A stretch of 64,000 nt of DNA, from positions 1-64,000 of IMG/VR virus record IMGVR_UViG_3300007555_000003; one strand, given 5' to 3'. Source of the DNA: a virus. The translations under genes were made by a program, and so were the position numbers. This document shows, piece after piece, positions 1 to 7,554 of the stretch (position 1 is the first letter of the stretch; each line of letters opens with the position of its first letter). The notes beneath the pieces were generated by a model. The model was not told where the DNA came from. It was given only the letters and a program-made list of their open reading frames with translations, and did no database searches.

Positions 1-779
1 AATTTCAATTTAGAAATAAACTAAGAACAGATCTAAGCTTCAGATTAGACTTTGCGCAATACGCATTGAGTCAACCGAGGTCATTTGATTGGAATAATAG
101 ATTACTGGGAAGACAGTATGATTCTAGATATAATTCTTATTATTGGAATAGAGATCAAATGTGGAATGATTGGGCTTGGGGTTATACAGGCTGGAATTCT
201 TGGGGTTCTCCTCATAGATGGTCACCATTTGGATATGATAGATGGGGATATGGAATCTACTATGGTTGGAATAATCATGGCTGGGGATATGGAAACCATT
301 ATGGATGGTATGGTTCACACTTTAATAATTATTATGGAGGATGGCCGTATTATGGCAATAACGTCTATGGAATCCCAGGTTGGAGAAGTGGCAGAACAAA
401 TACAGTGTATATTAATGGCAGACGTTCAAGTATTAGAACTGAAGTAAATAATGGAAGAAGAACTAGAAATACGACTACTAGAAGAAGCACTAATAATACT
501 AGGAACAATGAGGTTATCATCAATAATAGTCCGAATAGAAATAATAACACACGAGTAAGAGTGTATCGAAGAATCGAGAACAACCCTAGTAATACAAACA
601 CTAGGCCAAGAATTATTAGAGAAAAGCCACCGGTAAGAAATAATCGTCCATCTTTTAACAATAATTCTCGTCCATCTAATAATAGTAGACCTGTAATTAA
701 TAATTCTCGTCCATCTAATACAAGATCTTCAACACCTGTTCGTTCAAGCTCTCCTCCTTCAAGAAAAAAGGGTAATTGA
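1..779 (+). CDS. C-terminal part of a Trp/Tyr-rich, then Asn/Arg-rich protein (5' end outside window)
   Basis: The frame is open from the first base (first full codon at 3) to the stop at 777-779, so the gene starts upstream; the TTG at 66 reads as an internal Leu codon. The visible protein begins with ordinary sequence containing DLSFRLDFAQYAL and then becomes extremely rich in Trp, Tyr, Gly and Asn for about 100 residues. The tail is low-complexity Asn/Arg/Ser/Thr/Pro and strongly basic, ending SRKKGN. I see no catalytic motif. The composition is like secreted or surface low-complexity proteins of Flavobacteriia, so host origin is possible. Function is unknown; a surface or envelope role is only a guess from composition. 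Confidence 0.75.
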   Translation, partial: FQFRNKLRTDLSFRLDFAQYALSQPRSFDWNNRLLGRQYDSRYNSYYWNRDQMWNDWAWGYTGWNSWGSPHRWSPFGYDRWGYGIYYGWNNHGWGYGNHYGWYGSHFNNYYGGWPYYGNNVYGIPGWRSGRTNTVYINGRRSSIRTEVNNGRRTRNTTTRRSTNNTRNNEVIINNSPNRNNNTRVRVYRRIENNPSNTNTRPRIIREKPPVRNNRPSFNNNSRPSNNSRPVINNSRPSNTRSSTPVRSSSPPSRKKGN

Positions 780-797
780 AACAATTAAGATTATCAG

Positions 798-812
798 AGT
801 ATAATATTAAAG
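798..812 (+). promoter_or_regulatory. AGTATAATATTAAAG promoter-like box
   Basis: This 15-base box lies 35 bases before the ATG at 833. The identical 15-mer occurs at 1570-1584, and a close variant sits exactly 35 bases before clpP at 6839. It contains a TATAAT -10-like core. Reading it as an early or middle promoter is an inference. Confidence 0.5.
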
Positions 813-832
813 GATTAACTTAAACTTTTAAT

Positions 833-1099
833 ATGAAAAACAATTTAATAGCAACGTTAATGACATATATCATAGTATCGTCTGTGGTTACATTTATAGT
901 CGCTATTCCAACTTTATTGATATGTGGCCTAGCCTCGTTAATTTCTTTTATAACTGGATTTTCGTTTGCAGCTACCTTTTGGATAGGATTTGCATTAACA
1001 ACCATCATATCTATATTCATTATAGATGCAATTCAAAGGGAAATAGAATCATTTAAAATTAATTTAGATTTTAAAGAAGAAGACGAAGACCTATTATAA
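833..1099 (+). CDS. small two-helix membrane protein
   Basis: An 88-residue protein with two long hydrophobic segments, roughly residues 8-32 (IIVSSVVTFIVAIPTLLICGL) and 38-64 (ITGFSFAATFWIGFALTTII), and an acidic C-terminus ending EEDEDLL. This predicts an inner-membrane hairpin with a charged cytoplasmic tail. No family is recognised. It follows a promoter-like box and precedes a small cysteine-rich gene. Phages of this type often encode such proteins for envelope modification or lysis control, but nothing here supports a specific role. Confidence 0.7.
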   Translation: MKNNLIATLMTYIIVSSVVTFIVAIPTLLICGLASLISFITGFSFAATFWIGFALTTIISIFIIDAIQREIESFKINLDFKEEDEDLL

Positions 1100-1135
1100 T
1101 AACTTAATATTATGATAAGATTAATACAAACTAAA

Positions 1136-1348
1136 ATGGCTAAAAAAACAACACATTGGAAAACCAAAGACGTAAACGGTATGAGAATGATGATATGTCA
1201 AAACTCAAAACCAACTATGAGTAAATATTCTGAATTTGCACCAGAAGACGGAGAATGCGACGAATGGTCCGAGGTTGGCACCGATACAACAGCTTCTTTA
1301 TGCTGGAGATGTACTGCTAGATCAGTAAATAATATTAGATTAAAATAA
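1136..1348 (+). CDS. small Cys-containing protein, possible zinc-binding
   Basis: A 70-residue protein starting MAKKTTHWK. The ATG at 1112 in the same frame would add 8 residues; I prefer 1136 because it follows an A-rich stretch and gives a basic N-terminus. Four cysteines occur as MMIC, GEC and a C-terminal CWRC pair, compatible with one zinc site. The middle contains APEDGECDEW and the end LCWRCTARS. Enzyme motifs are absent. It is probably a small regulatory or adaptor protein; function unknown. Confidence 0.6.
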   Translation: MAKKTTHWKTKDVNGMRMMICQNSKPTMSKYSEFAPEDGECDEWSEVGTDTTASLCWRCTARSVNNIRLK

Positions 1349-1450
1349 TAAGATATTTTAAGATTCTAAAATTATGATAATATGATATTTTGATATTATC
1401 ATTTTATTTTACTAATTTATTAAAATATTACATTTCACCCCGACAATACT

Positions 1451-1546
1451 GATATATAAACCATAAGTTTTATATTAAAACTTGAACGAATAGCTATACA
1501 GAAATAATTTATTTTAAGACCAATTCTAACGAATTGGTCTTTTTTT
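1451..1546 (+). ncRNA. candidate small RNA between a late-type box and a terminator
   Basis: No ORF covers this stretch. It opens with the GATATATA box (1451-1458). A perfect 8-bp hairpin follows (AAGTTTTA/TAAAACTT, 1465-1472 and 1476-1483, 3-base loop), then about 30 unstructured bases and a strong intrinsic terminator (1516-1546). Promoter, structured body and terminator with no coding frame suggest a transcript of roughly 80 bases. It could equally be the terminator of the upstream operon with a decayed promoter. The 100 bases before it (1349-1450) are AT-rich and hold nothing I recognise. Confidence 0.3.
1516..1546 (+). terminator. intrinsic terminator
   Basis: AAGACCAATT (1516-1525) pairs perfectly with AATTGGTCTT (1532-1541); the loop can close by one more C-G pair, and seven Ts follow the stem. 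It ends the left-hand operon before the LOG-family gene. Confidence 0.85.
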
Positions 1547-1569
1547 ATCTAAACTTTTAGGAATATCTT

Positions 1570-1584
1570 AGTATAATATTAAAG
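1570..1584 (+). promoter_or_regulatory. AGTATAATATTAAAG promoter-like box
   Basis: Identical to the box at 798-812 and placed 38 bases before the ATG at 1608, directly after the terminator. This is a sensible place for the promoter of the LOG, DUF458 and clp genes. Confidence 0.55.
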
Positions 1585-1607
1585 TATTCATATAATCAAA
1601 ACACATA

Positions 1608-2273
1608 ATGAGCAACAATAGAAAATCTGAAGATGCTTGGCAGATTCTAAGAATTCAGGGAGAATTCACAAAGGGGTTTGACACGTTTAATGAATTAGGA
1701 CCCTGTGTTTCTGTGTTTGGAAGCGCTAGAACATTATCAACAAATCCAATGTATAAGGAAGCTGAGAAAATTGGAAAGCTTCTCGTTGAAGCAGGTTTCG
1801 GTGTTATTACAGGAGGTGGTCCTGGGATTATGGAAGCTGCTAATAAAGGAGCACATGATGCAGGTGGTAAAAGCATAGGTGTTGGAATTGAATTACCATT
1901 CGAAGCTAGCATGAACGATTACGTTGGTTTAGGAGTCGAGAACAGATATTTCTTTACACGAAAAGTAATGTTCCTTAAATATTCACAGGCATTTGTTATT
2001 TGCCCAGGAGGCGTTGGAACCTTAGATGAGTTATTCGAAGCCATAACACTTGCACAGTGCGGACATAATGTAAAATATCCTATAGTTCTTGTAGGTAAAG
2101 ATTATTGGGAAGGTCTTGTAGATTGGATGCAAAATACTTTATGGAAACATGGTGCAATAAGTCAAAAAGATTTTGATTTATTTAGAGTAGTTGATACGGC
2201 AGAAGAGGCAGTGTCTAAAATTACAGAGTATCATAATAAGTTTTCTAAGAATACTGATTCCACCAATTTCTAA
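1608..2273 (+). CDS. LOG-family nucleotide 5'-monophosphate phosphoribohydrolase
   Basis: This 221-residue Rossmann-fold protein matches the LOG/TIGR00730 family (formerly called lysine decarboxylase-like). Visible signatures are GGGPGIMEA (69-77), an Arg-Lys pair at 118-119, and the defining PGGVGTLDE (133-141). Family members cleave the base from nucleoside 5'-monophosphates, releasing ribose 5-phosphate; eukaryotic and actinobacterial members make free cytokinins. In a phage it could salvage bases, degrade host nucleotides or remove a nucleotide signal; which one cannot be read from sequence. It begins a run with the DUF458 and clp genes behind its own promoter-like box. Length is normal for the family. 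Confidence 0.85.
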   Translation: MSNNRKSEDAWQILRIQGEFTKGFDTFNELGPCVSVFGSARTLSTNPMYKEAEKIGKLLVEAGFGVITGGGPGIMEAANKGAHDAGGKSIGVGIELPFEASMNDYVGLGVENRYFFTRKVMFLKYSQAFVICPGGVGTLDELFEAITLAQCGHNVKYPIVLVGKDYWEGLVDWMQNTLWKHGAISQKDFDLFRVVDTAEEAVSKITEYHNKFSKNTDSTNF

Positions 2274-2285
2274 TAAATATACTAG

Positions 2286-2741
2286 ATGAAGTTTAGAAAA
2301 CTTGCTGATAAGTCGCAAATTGATTTAGCGACATATCTAAAACAATACATAAAAAGAAATTCCAATAATTCAATTCGAATTTACGTAGGATGTGATTCAC
2401 ACGTAAAGGGTGAGTTTACTACATACGTAAGCACTGTTGTAATTCACGTTGGAAATACCGGTTGCCATGTTCTATATAAGAAGGAAAAGGTAGAACCTAT
2501 TCGAGATATGTGGAGAAAGCTATGGGGAGAAGTTGAAAGATCAGTCGAAGTTACGCAATATCTTCGGGATAATGGGATAAATATACATACAATTGATTTA
2601 GACCTCAACCACCAAGAACAACATGCTTCTAATAAAGTAGTTAACGCTGCGATAGGTTATGTTAAGTCTCTTGGAATTAAAGTAAGAATAAAGCCAGATA
2701 TCTTACCTGCAATAGCAGCCGCAGATAATCTGTCAAAATAA
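2286..2741 (+). CDS. DUF458 / YkuK-type RNase H-like protein
   Basis: A 151-residue protein resembling the DUF458 (YkuK) family of RNase H-fold proteins. The first strand carries YVGCDSH (38-44), with the Asp expected in this fold. An acidic strand DLDLNHQE lies near residue 110. The C-terminal part reads IGYVKSLGIKVRIKP and ends in AAADNLSK, where the family usually has ADK. The biochemical function is not established; the fold suggests a nuclease or nucleic-acid-binding role. It sits 12 bases after the LOG gene and before clpC, presumably in one transcript. Confidence 0.7.
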   Translation: MKFRKLADKSQIDLATYLKQYIKRNSNNSIRIYVGCDSHVKGEFTTYVSTVVIHVGNTGCHVLYKKEKVEPIRDMWRKLWGEVERSVEVTQYLRDNGINIHTIDLDLNHQEQHASNKVVNAAIGYVKSLGIKVRIKPDILPAIAAADNLSK

Positions 2742-2789
2742 ACAATTCCTAAAAACGGAGTAAAATAAGTATAACAATTAAATTCTACA

Positions 2790-4793
2790 ATGGCAGAACA
2801 ATTTGAAAATCCAGGAAAAGGCGGTAAAAGAAAAACACCTTACGTTGATGAGTATGGAGAAGACCTAACAGCAGAAGCTGCAAAGGGAAATCTAGATCCT
2901 ATTATCGGAAGGGAAAAAGAAGTGTATAGAATTTGCCAAATCCTATCGAGAAGAAAGAAGAATAATCCTATTATTTTAGGAGATCCTGGTGTAGGTAAGA
3001 CTGCGTTAGTAGAGGCGATTGCACAAAGAATCGTAGATAAGAAAGTAGCAAGAACTCTTTTAAAGAAAAGAATAGTTTCTATCAATATTTCTAATATCGT
3101 AGCAGGTACAAAATATAGAGGTGAGTTTGAAGAAAGAATGAAACTTATCGTTGAGGAATTAAAGAATAACAAAGACATCATTGTTTTTATCGATGAATTA
3201 CATACAATCGTTGGAGCAGGTGGTGTTAGTGGATCTTTAGACGCTTCAAATATATTAAAACCTGCGCTAGCAAGAGGACAAGTACAATGTATTGGTGCAA
3301 CTACTTTAGATGAATATAGAGAAAATATTGAAGATGATGGTGCACTTACTAGAAGATTTCAAGAAGTATTTATAGATCCACCTAGCGAAGAAGATACTAT
3401 AGAAATCTTACAAAGAATTAAAGGAAACTATGAAGATTATCATGCAGTTGAATATACTGATGAAGCACTAGAAGCATGTGTTTCTCTTTCTACAAGATAT
3501 ATTACAAGTAGAGAACTTCCTGATAAGGCTATTGATTTAATGGATGAATCAGGTGCAAAAGTTCACTTAAGCGAAATCAAAGTACCTGTACATATTAAAA
3601 GAGCAGAGACCGAGGTAGAAGCTCTTACGATTGACAAATTAAAAGCAGTTGAAGAACAAGACTATGAAAAAGCCGCTCACTTTAGAGATAAAGAAATTCA
3701 ATCTAAGAATTTAATTGAAAAGAAAATATCTGCATGGGAAAAGTCACTAAGAGATAAAAAGAAAAAAGTAACATCCGAAGATATTGCTGAAACTATTTCA
3801 CAAGCAACAGGAATTCCTGTAACAAGAATGACAGGTGATGAAAGTAAAATAATCCTAGCAATGGAAACAGAGCTTAAGAAAATGATTATTGGGCAAGATC
3901 AAGCAGTAGACGCACTCTCTAAGGTAATTAAAAGATCTAGAACTGGTGTATCATCTGCTAAAAAACCTATAGGTTCTTTTATGTTCCTAGGACCAACTGG
4001 TGTTGGTAAAACGGAAACTGTAAAGGCAATTACTAATTATTACTTTGGATCAGAAGATCATTTAATTAGAATTGATATGAGTGAATACATGGAAAAGTTT
4101 GCAGTATCAAGATTAATCGGTTCTCCTCCTGGATATGTTGGTCATGAAGATGGTGGTCAATTAACAGAACAAGTTAGAAGAAGACCTTATTCAGTTGTAC
4201 TTTTTGATGAAATTGAAAAAGCTCACCCTGACGTATTCAATACCCTATTACAAGTATTAGATGAAGGAAGATTAACAGATTCATTAGGAAGAACAGTTGA
4301 CTTTACGAATACGATTATCATTATGACATCTAATGTCGGTGCTAAAAAAGTAAGTGAGTTCGGAACGGGTATTGGATTTGAAACTAAGAAATCTTCAATC
4401 GCTGGAAGAAAAGCACACACTGAAGCTATCATTGCAAAGGAACTTAAAAATAAGTTTGCACCAGAATTTTTAAATAGATTAGATGATGTAGTATTATTCG
4501 ACCAATTAAAACATGAAGATATTCTTCAAATTGTTGATATTGAAGTTAGACACCTAGTAATTAGAATGTTTGATCAGAAATATAATATTAAAGTTACTAA
4601 ACAAGCAAAGGAATTCTTAGCAGAAAAAGGATATGATCCTGATTACGGTGCAAGACCTTTAAAGAGAGCGGTTCAAACTTACATTGAAGATCTTTTAGCG
4701 GATGCTATTATTAAAGGAGAAATAGTTAGAGGAGACGATGTTTACACGATCAATCATACAAAGAAAGAAGATAAACTTTCTATTAAAAAGTAG
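2790..4793 (+). CDS. clpC: ClpC/ClpA-type double AAA+ unfoldase
   Basis: A 667-residue Hsp100 protein with two AAA+ modules. Walker A motifs are GDPGVGKT (64-71) and GPTGVGKT (401-408), with Walker B FIDELH and LFDEIEKAHPD. It lacks the usual N-terminal Clp repeat domain (about 150 residues), so substrate choice may differ from host ClpC. The middle region has a short UVR-like helix (EEQDYEKAAHFRDKE, about 288-302), as in ClpC rather than ClpB. The second module has the ClpP-docking tripeptide IGF at 528-530 within GTGIGFETK, which ClpB lacks. A ClpP gene lies 2 kb downstream. I infer a phage-encoded ClpCP protease acting in the cytoplasm on host or phage proteins. It follows an AGTATAACAATT promoter-like box. 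Confidence 0.93.
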   Translation: MAEQFENPGKGGKRKTPYVDEYGEDLTAEAAKGNLDPIIGREKEVYRICQILSRRKKNNPIILGDPGVGKTALVEAIAQRIVDKKVARTLLKKRIVSINISNIVAGTKYRGEFEERMKLIVEELKNNKDIIVFIDELHTIVGAGGVSGSLDASNILKPALARGQVQCIGATTLDEYRENIEDDGALTRRFQEVFIDPPSEEDTIEILQRIKGNYEDYHAVEYTDEALEACVSLSTRYITSRELPDKAIDLMDESGAKVHLSEIKVPVHIKRAETEVEALTIDKLKAVEEQDYEKAAHFRDKEIQSKNLIEKKISAWEKSLRDKKKKVTSEDIAETISQATGIPVTRMTGDESKIILAMETELKKMIIGQDQAVDALSKVIKRSRTGVSSAKKPIGSFMFLGPTGVGKTETVKAITNYYFGSEDHLIRIDMSEYMEKFAVSRLIGSPPGYVGHEDGGQLTEQVRRRPYSVVLFDEIEKAHPDVFNTLLQVLDEGRLTDSLGRTVDFTNTIIIMTSNVGAKKVSEFGTGIGFETKKSSIAGRKAHTEAIIAKELKNKFAPEFLNRLDDVVLFDQLKHEDILQIVDIEVRHLVIRMFDQKYNIKVTKQAKEFLAEKGYDPDYGARPLKRAVQTYIEDLLADAIIKGEIVRGDDVYTINHTKKEDKLSIKK

Positions 4794-4820
4794 TATAATA
4801 ATAAACTAATAACTTATTAA

Positions 4821-5720
4821 ATGAATTTTTCAAGTCAATTCTCAAAAACAATTAAAAACATAGACGAAATAGGTAGCGAATCACAGCCCCGTGATATGAA
4901 AGTAAAGGAGCTAGCTCTTACAACTTTACCTATCGATCCTTATATGCCTATTGCTAATTTTGAAAATAGAAAATTCAACTGGAAATATTTTGCAGGTGAA
5001 TTAGCGTGGTATTTACGAAAAGATAATGACGTAGATTACATAGGTCAATTTTCAGGATTCTGGTCTACATTAACTAATCCTAATACAAATGAAATCAACT
5101 CAAACTACGGTTCACTATTATTTAATGAACAATTAGAATGGGTTGTAGATTCATTAAAAGCAGATCAAAACTCTAGACAAGCGATAGCATTTCTTAATCA
5201 GCCTAAATTTCAATTTGAAGGTAATAAAGATTTTGTATGTACAATGTATTTGAATTTCTTTATTAGAAATAATCAATTGAATATGAAGGTTCAGATGAGA
5301 TCTAACGATATATTCTACGGCTTAACTTTCGATGCACCCTTCTTTGCATTCGTCCATCAGCATGTTTTTCTATGGTTAAAAGACGCATATCCTGAATTAA
5401 ATTTAGGAGTATACTACCACTGTGCAGATAACTCACACTACTACGAAAGACATTTCGAATTAGCCGATAAAATCTCAGAAGAAAGTATCGAAGCTTCTTC
5501 ACAATATGCAATGATTTTAGAAGAACCTTTCTTTACAATCGAAGCTGGTAAAATGCTTTTAACAGACCATGGGTTATCATTTATCGAAAAGGTAAATGAA
5601 ACTATTGAAACTGAAAAACCTACACAAAAAGAATTTAAAGAAATTTTAGAAAATTATGTAGGTATTATTAATGAAGAAGAACTCATAGGAAAGGATGGAA
5701 TACCCGAAATTCAGGATTAA
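4821..5720 (+). CDS. thymidylate-synthase-fold enzyme, likely dCMP hydroxymethylase
   Basis: A 299-residue thymidylate synthase superfamily protein. The catalytic Cys is C140, the phosphate Arg R160 within RSND, and the base-discriminating position is D171 (GLTFDAP). C140 to R160 (20) and C140 to D171 (31) equal the spacings of E. coli ThyA C146, R166 and N177. In T4 gp42 (dCMP hydroxymethylase) C148 and D179 have the same spacing, and Asp in place of Asn gives dCMP specificity. The His after the ThyA catalytic Cys is Thr141 here. I therefore predict hydroxymethylation of dCMP, feeding modified cytosine into phage DNA, rather than dTMP synthesis. An unusual thymidylate synthase is the alternative. 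An AGTATAATAAT box precedes it. Confidence 0.85.
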   Translation: MNFSSQFSKTIKNIDEIGSESQPRDMKVKELALTTLPIDPYMPIANFENRKFNWKYFAGELAWYLRKDNDVDYIGQFSGFWSTLTNPNTNEINSNYGSLLFNEQLEWVVDSLKADQNSRQAIAFLNQPKFQFEGNKDFVCTMYLNFFIRNNQLNMKVQMRSNDIFYGLTFDAPFFAFVHQHVFLWLKDAYPELNLGVYYHCADNSHYYERHFELADKISEESIEASSQYAMILEEPFFTIEAGKMLLTDHGLSFIEKVNETIETEKPTQKEFKEILENYVGIINEEELIGKDGIPEIQD

Positions 5721-5730
5721 CACTAGAACG

Positions 5731-5997
5731 ATGGAACTGGGTTCCTTGGAAGATGGCATAGATGACATTGTCGGTTTTCATTTAAATATCGTACAACACA
5801 TAGAAGATACTATTGATGGAATATCAATGAAAGGAAATATACTATGTAAATTAATAGACGAACAGGGAAACGAGTATGAATCCCTTTTAGATGAAGATAG
5901 ATATAATAAGTCTTTGCAAAAATCTTTAGAATTTTTTAAAGAAAGAGAAAATTACGAAAAATGCAAACACATCACAGACTTGCTAAATAGAATATAA
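5731..5997 (+). CDS. small acidic protein with UVR-like C-terminal motif
   Basis: An 88-residue protein starting MELGSLEDGIDD. An in-frame ATG at 5695 would add 12 residues and overlap the upstream stop by 26 bases; I prefer 5731, 10 bases after that stop. The C-terminus reads FFKERENYEKCKHITDLL and shares the pattern F-x-E-x-E-x-Y-E-[KR]-C-x-x-[IL] with three other small proteins here (26950, 28185, 28788). The pattern resembles the UVR helical hairpin of UvrB/UvrC and ClpC. A protein-binding adaptor role is inferred from that resemblance only. Confidence 0.65.
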   Translation: MELGSLEDGIDDIVGFHLNIVQHIEDTIDGISMKGNILCKLIDEQGNEYESLLDEDRYNKSLQKSLEFFKERENYEKCKHITDLLNRI

Positions 5998-6005
5998 ATT
6001 CAATA

Positions 6006-6845
6006 ATGAAGTACGGGCTTGAAGGATTTAATAGAGTCGCTAGAACCACATCAAAATGGTTCTCTCGACTCTTACGAGTATTCGAGAGACAGAAAAGAAT
6101 TGACTGGACTAAGTATATTGACGACACCGTAGTTATTCATCTAGCATACAGGAAAGATAGATTAAAAATAGCAGAGAAGAGAGCATCTTCCCAAAAACTA
6201 AAGGGACGTAAAACATTACTAGATCATTTAAGATTCTTTGACGCAATAGAAGGAAAAAGAATAAAGTGGTTTTCTAAAAAAATACACATTAACAAATATC
6301 CATTTTCATTTCACTGGGAAATAGATCCTTCTCCCGGAATGAAAAATAAATTAAAAAGAAATAATAAGATATTATGTTCTTCTGCTGAAACTGGAATCGC
6401 ATTTTCACACTATAGAATTTGGAAAGAAATTGTAGAGAATAAAACGCCAGTCACCCTCATAATGGAAGATGACTTTGAATTTTGTCATAAATTTCAAGAT
6501 AAAATAGAAAGCATATTTGAAAAAGAACTTCCTAATGATTGGGATTTATTGTATCTTTCTAGTTTACCAAATCAATTTGGATTTACATGGGATCCTCATT
6601 CCCAAAATCTATCACGGTTATATAATGGAGTATGGTGGTTATCTGGTTACGTATTAACATACGAAGGAGCTAAGAAATTATTAGAAGGTTTGCCTATTGT
6701 CGGCCCAGTTGATGTATGGATTAATTATCAATTCAAAAACATGGAAGTGTATATGACTAATCATAATCTAATAACACAGGGAGATGATACCGAATCTGAT
6801 AATACTTATTCTTATGTTGAAACATTTAAGGATAACTTAATATAA
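6006..6845 (+). CDS. GT25-family glycosyltransferase
   Basis: A 279-residue protein resembling glycosyltransferase family 25. It has VIHLAYRKDR near the start for the nucleotide-sugar strand, SSAETGIAFSHYRIW, the acidic metal motif IMEDDFEF (E154-D156), a WDLLYLSS strand, and WWLSGYVLTYEGAKKLLE. GT25 includes bacterial lipooligosaccharide galactosyltransferases and the animal procollagen galactosyltransferases. Acceptors could be host surface glycan, modified DNA made with the neighbouring dCMP-hydroxymethylase-like enzyme, or the collagen fibre at 14984. The first 30 residues are basic and aromatic, not a clear signal peptide. Acceptor choice is inference; the family call is fairly firm. Confidence 0.78.
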   Translation: MKYGLEGFNRVARTTSKWFSRLLRVFERQKRIDWTKYIDDTVVIHLAYRKDRLKIAEKRASSQKLKGRKTLLDHLRFFDAIEGKRIKWFSKKIHINKYPFSFHWEIDPSPGMKNKLKRNNKILCSSAETGIAFSHYRIWKEIVENKTPVTLIMEDDFEFCHKFQDKIESIFEKELPNDWDLLYLSSLPNQFGFTWDPHSQNLSRLYNGVWWLSGYVLTYEGAKKLLEGLPIVGPVDVWINYQFKNMEVYMTNHNLITQGDDTESDNTYSYVETFKDNLI

Positions 6846-6853
6846 TATTAAAA
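6839..6853 (+). promoter_or_regulatory. AATATAATATTAAAA promoter-like box
   Basis: A variant of the 798 and 1570 boxes, overlapping the end of the GT25 gene and lying 35 bases before the clpP ATG at 6874, the same distance as at 798/833. Confidence 0.45.
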
Positions 6854-6873
6854 TAATACACACAAAGAATTAT

Positions 6874-7542
6874 ATGAATTACGGAAAAGAATTTGAAAAG
6901 TATGCGATGAGTGATCATAATGTTTCATCATCTAAATTAAATTACTATGAAAAGCAGATTGAAAACTCGTTAACTCCATATATCTTAGAAGAAAGAGAGT
7001 TAAGAGCTACTCAGATGGATATCTTTTCTAGATTAATGATGGATAGGTTATTATGGGTTGCAGGGCCTGTTAATGATAATATGTCTACGATTGTTCAAGC
7101 GCAGCTGATGTTTTTAGACTCAGTTGGAGGAACAGATATTACAATGCATATTGATTCTCCAGGTGGGAGTGTTAAAAGTGGACTTTCAATGGTTGATGTT
7201 ATGGATTACATTAAGTCAGATATTAAAACGGTAAATACCGGAATGGCTGCATCGATGGGTTCTGTTTTATTAGGAGCAGGAACTAAGGGAAAAAGATCTT
7301 CACTTAGACATTCTACTACAATGTTACACCAATCTTCTGGTGGATTTAATGGTAATATTCAAGATGCTGAAATAGATTGGAAAGAATGGCAAAAAGTAAA
7401 TAAAGAATTATTTAATCTTTTAGGAGAATATTGTGGAAAACCAGCTGACGAAGTAATGAAAGATGCGACTAGAGACTTTTGGTTAAATGCAAAAGAAGCT
7501 AAAGCTTATGGTATTATTGACGAAATCATCGGGAAATCTTAA
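6874..7542 (+). CDS. clpP: ClpP serine protease subunit
   Basis: A 222-residue ClpP with a complete triad: S127 in GMAASMGS, H152 in MLHQ and D201 in TRDFWL. Spacings (25 and 49) equal those of E. coli ClpP S97, H122 and D171. DSPGGSV (94-100) matches the oxyanion loop. The N-terminus has about 30 extra residues before the conserved core, perhaps a propeptide or modified axial gate. With the ClpC-like unfoldase at 2790, which carries an IGF docking loop, it should form a complete phage ATP-dependent protease. It could also mix with host Clp partners. It has its own promoter-like box. Confidence 0.93.
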   Translation: MNYGKEFEKYAMSDHNVSSSKLNYYEKQIENSLTPYILEERELRATQMDIFSRLMMDRLLWVAGPVNDNMSTIVQAQLMFLDSVGGTDITMHIDSPGGSVKSGLSMVDVMDYIKSDIKTVNTGMAASMGSVLLGAGTKGKRSSLRHSTTMLHQSSGGFNGNIQDAEIDWKEWQKVNKELFNLLGEYCGKPADEVMKDATRDFWLNAKEAKAYGIIDEIIGKS

Positions 7543-7548
7543 TATATA
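7541..7548 (+). promoter_or_regulatory. AATATATA late-type box
   Basis: Overlaps the clpP stop codon and lies 14 bases before the ATG at 7555. Confidence 0.35.
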
Positions 7549-7554
7549 AATTAT

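Noticed and set aside
1349-1607. tRNA gene in the largest gap
   Set aside because: No cloverleaf, T-loop or CCA-type end could be found; hairpins present are a simple stem-loop and a terminator.
2790-4793. ClpB disaggregase
   Set aside because: There is no long M-domain coiled coil, and an IGF ClpP-docking loop is present; a ClpC/ClpA type is more likely.
4821-5720. Ordinary thymidylate synthase
   Set aside because: The base-recognition Asn is replaced by Asp171 at exact spacing and the His after the catalytic Cys is Thr, favouring a dCMP-type enzyme, although dUMP activity cannot be excluded.
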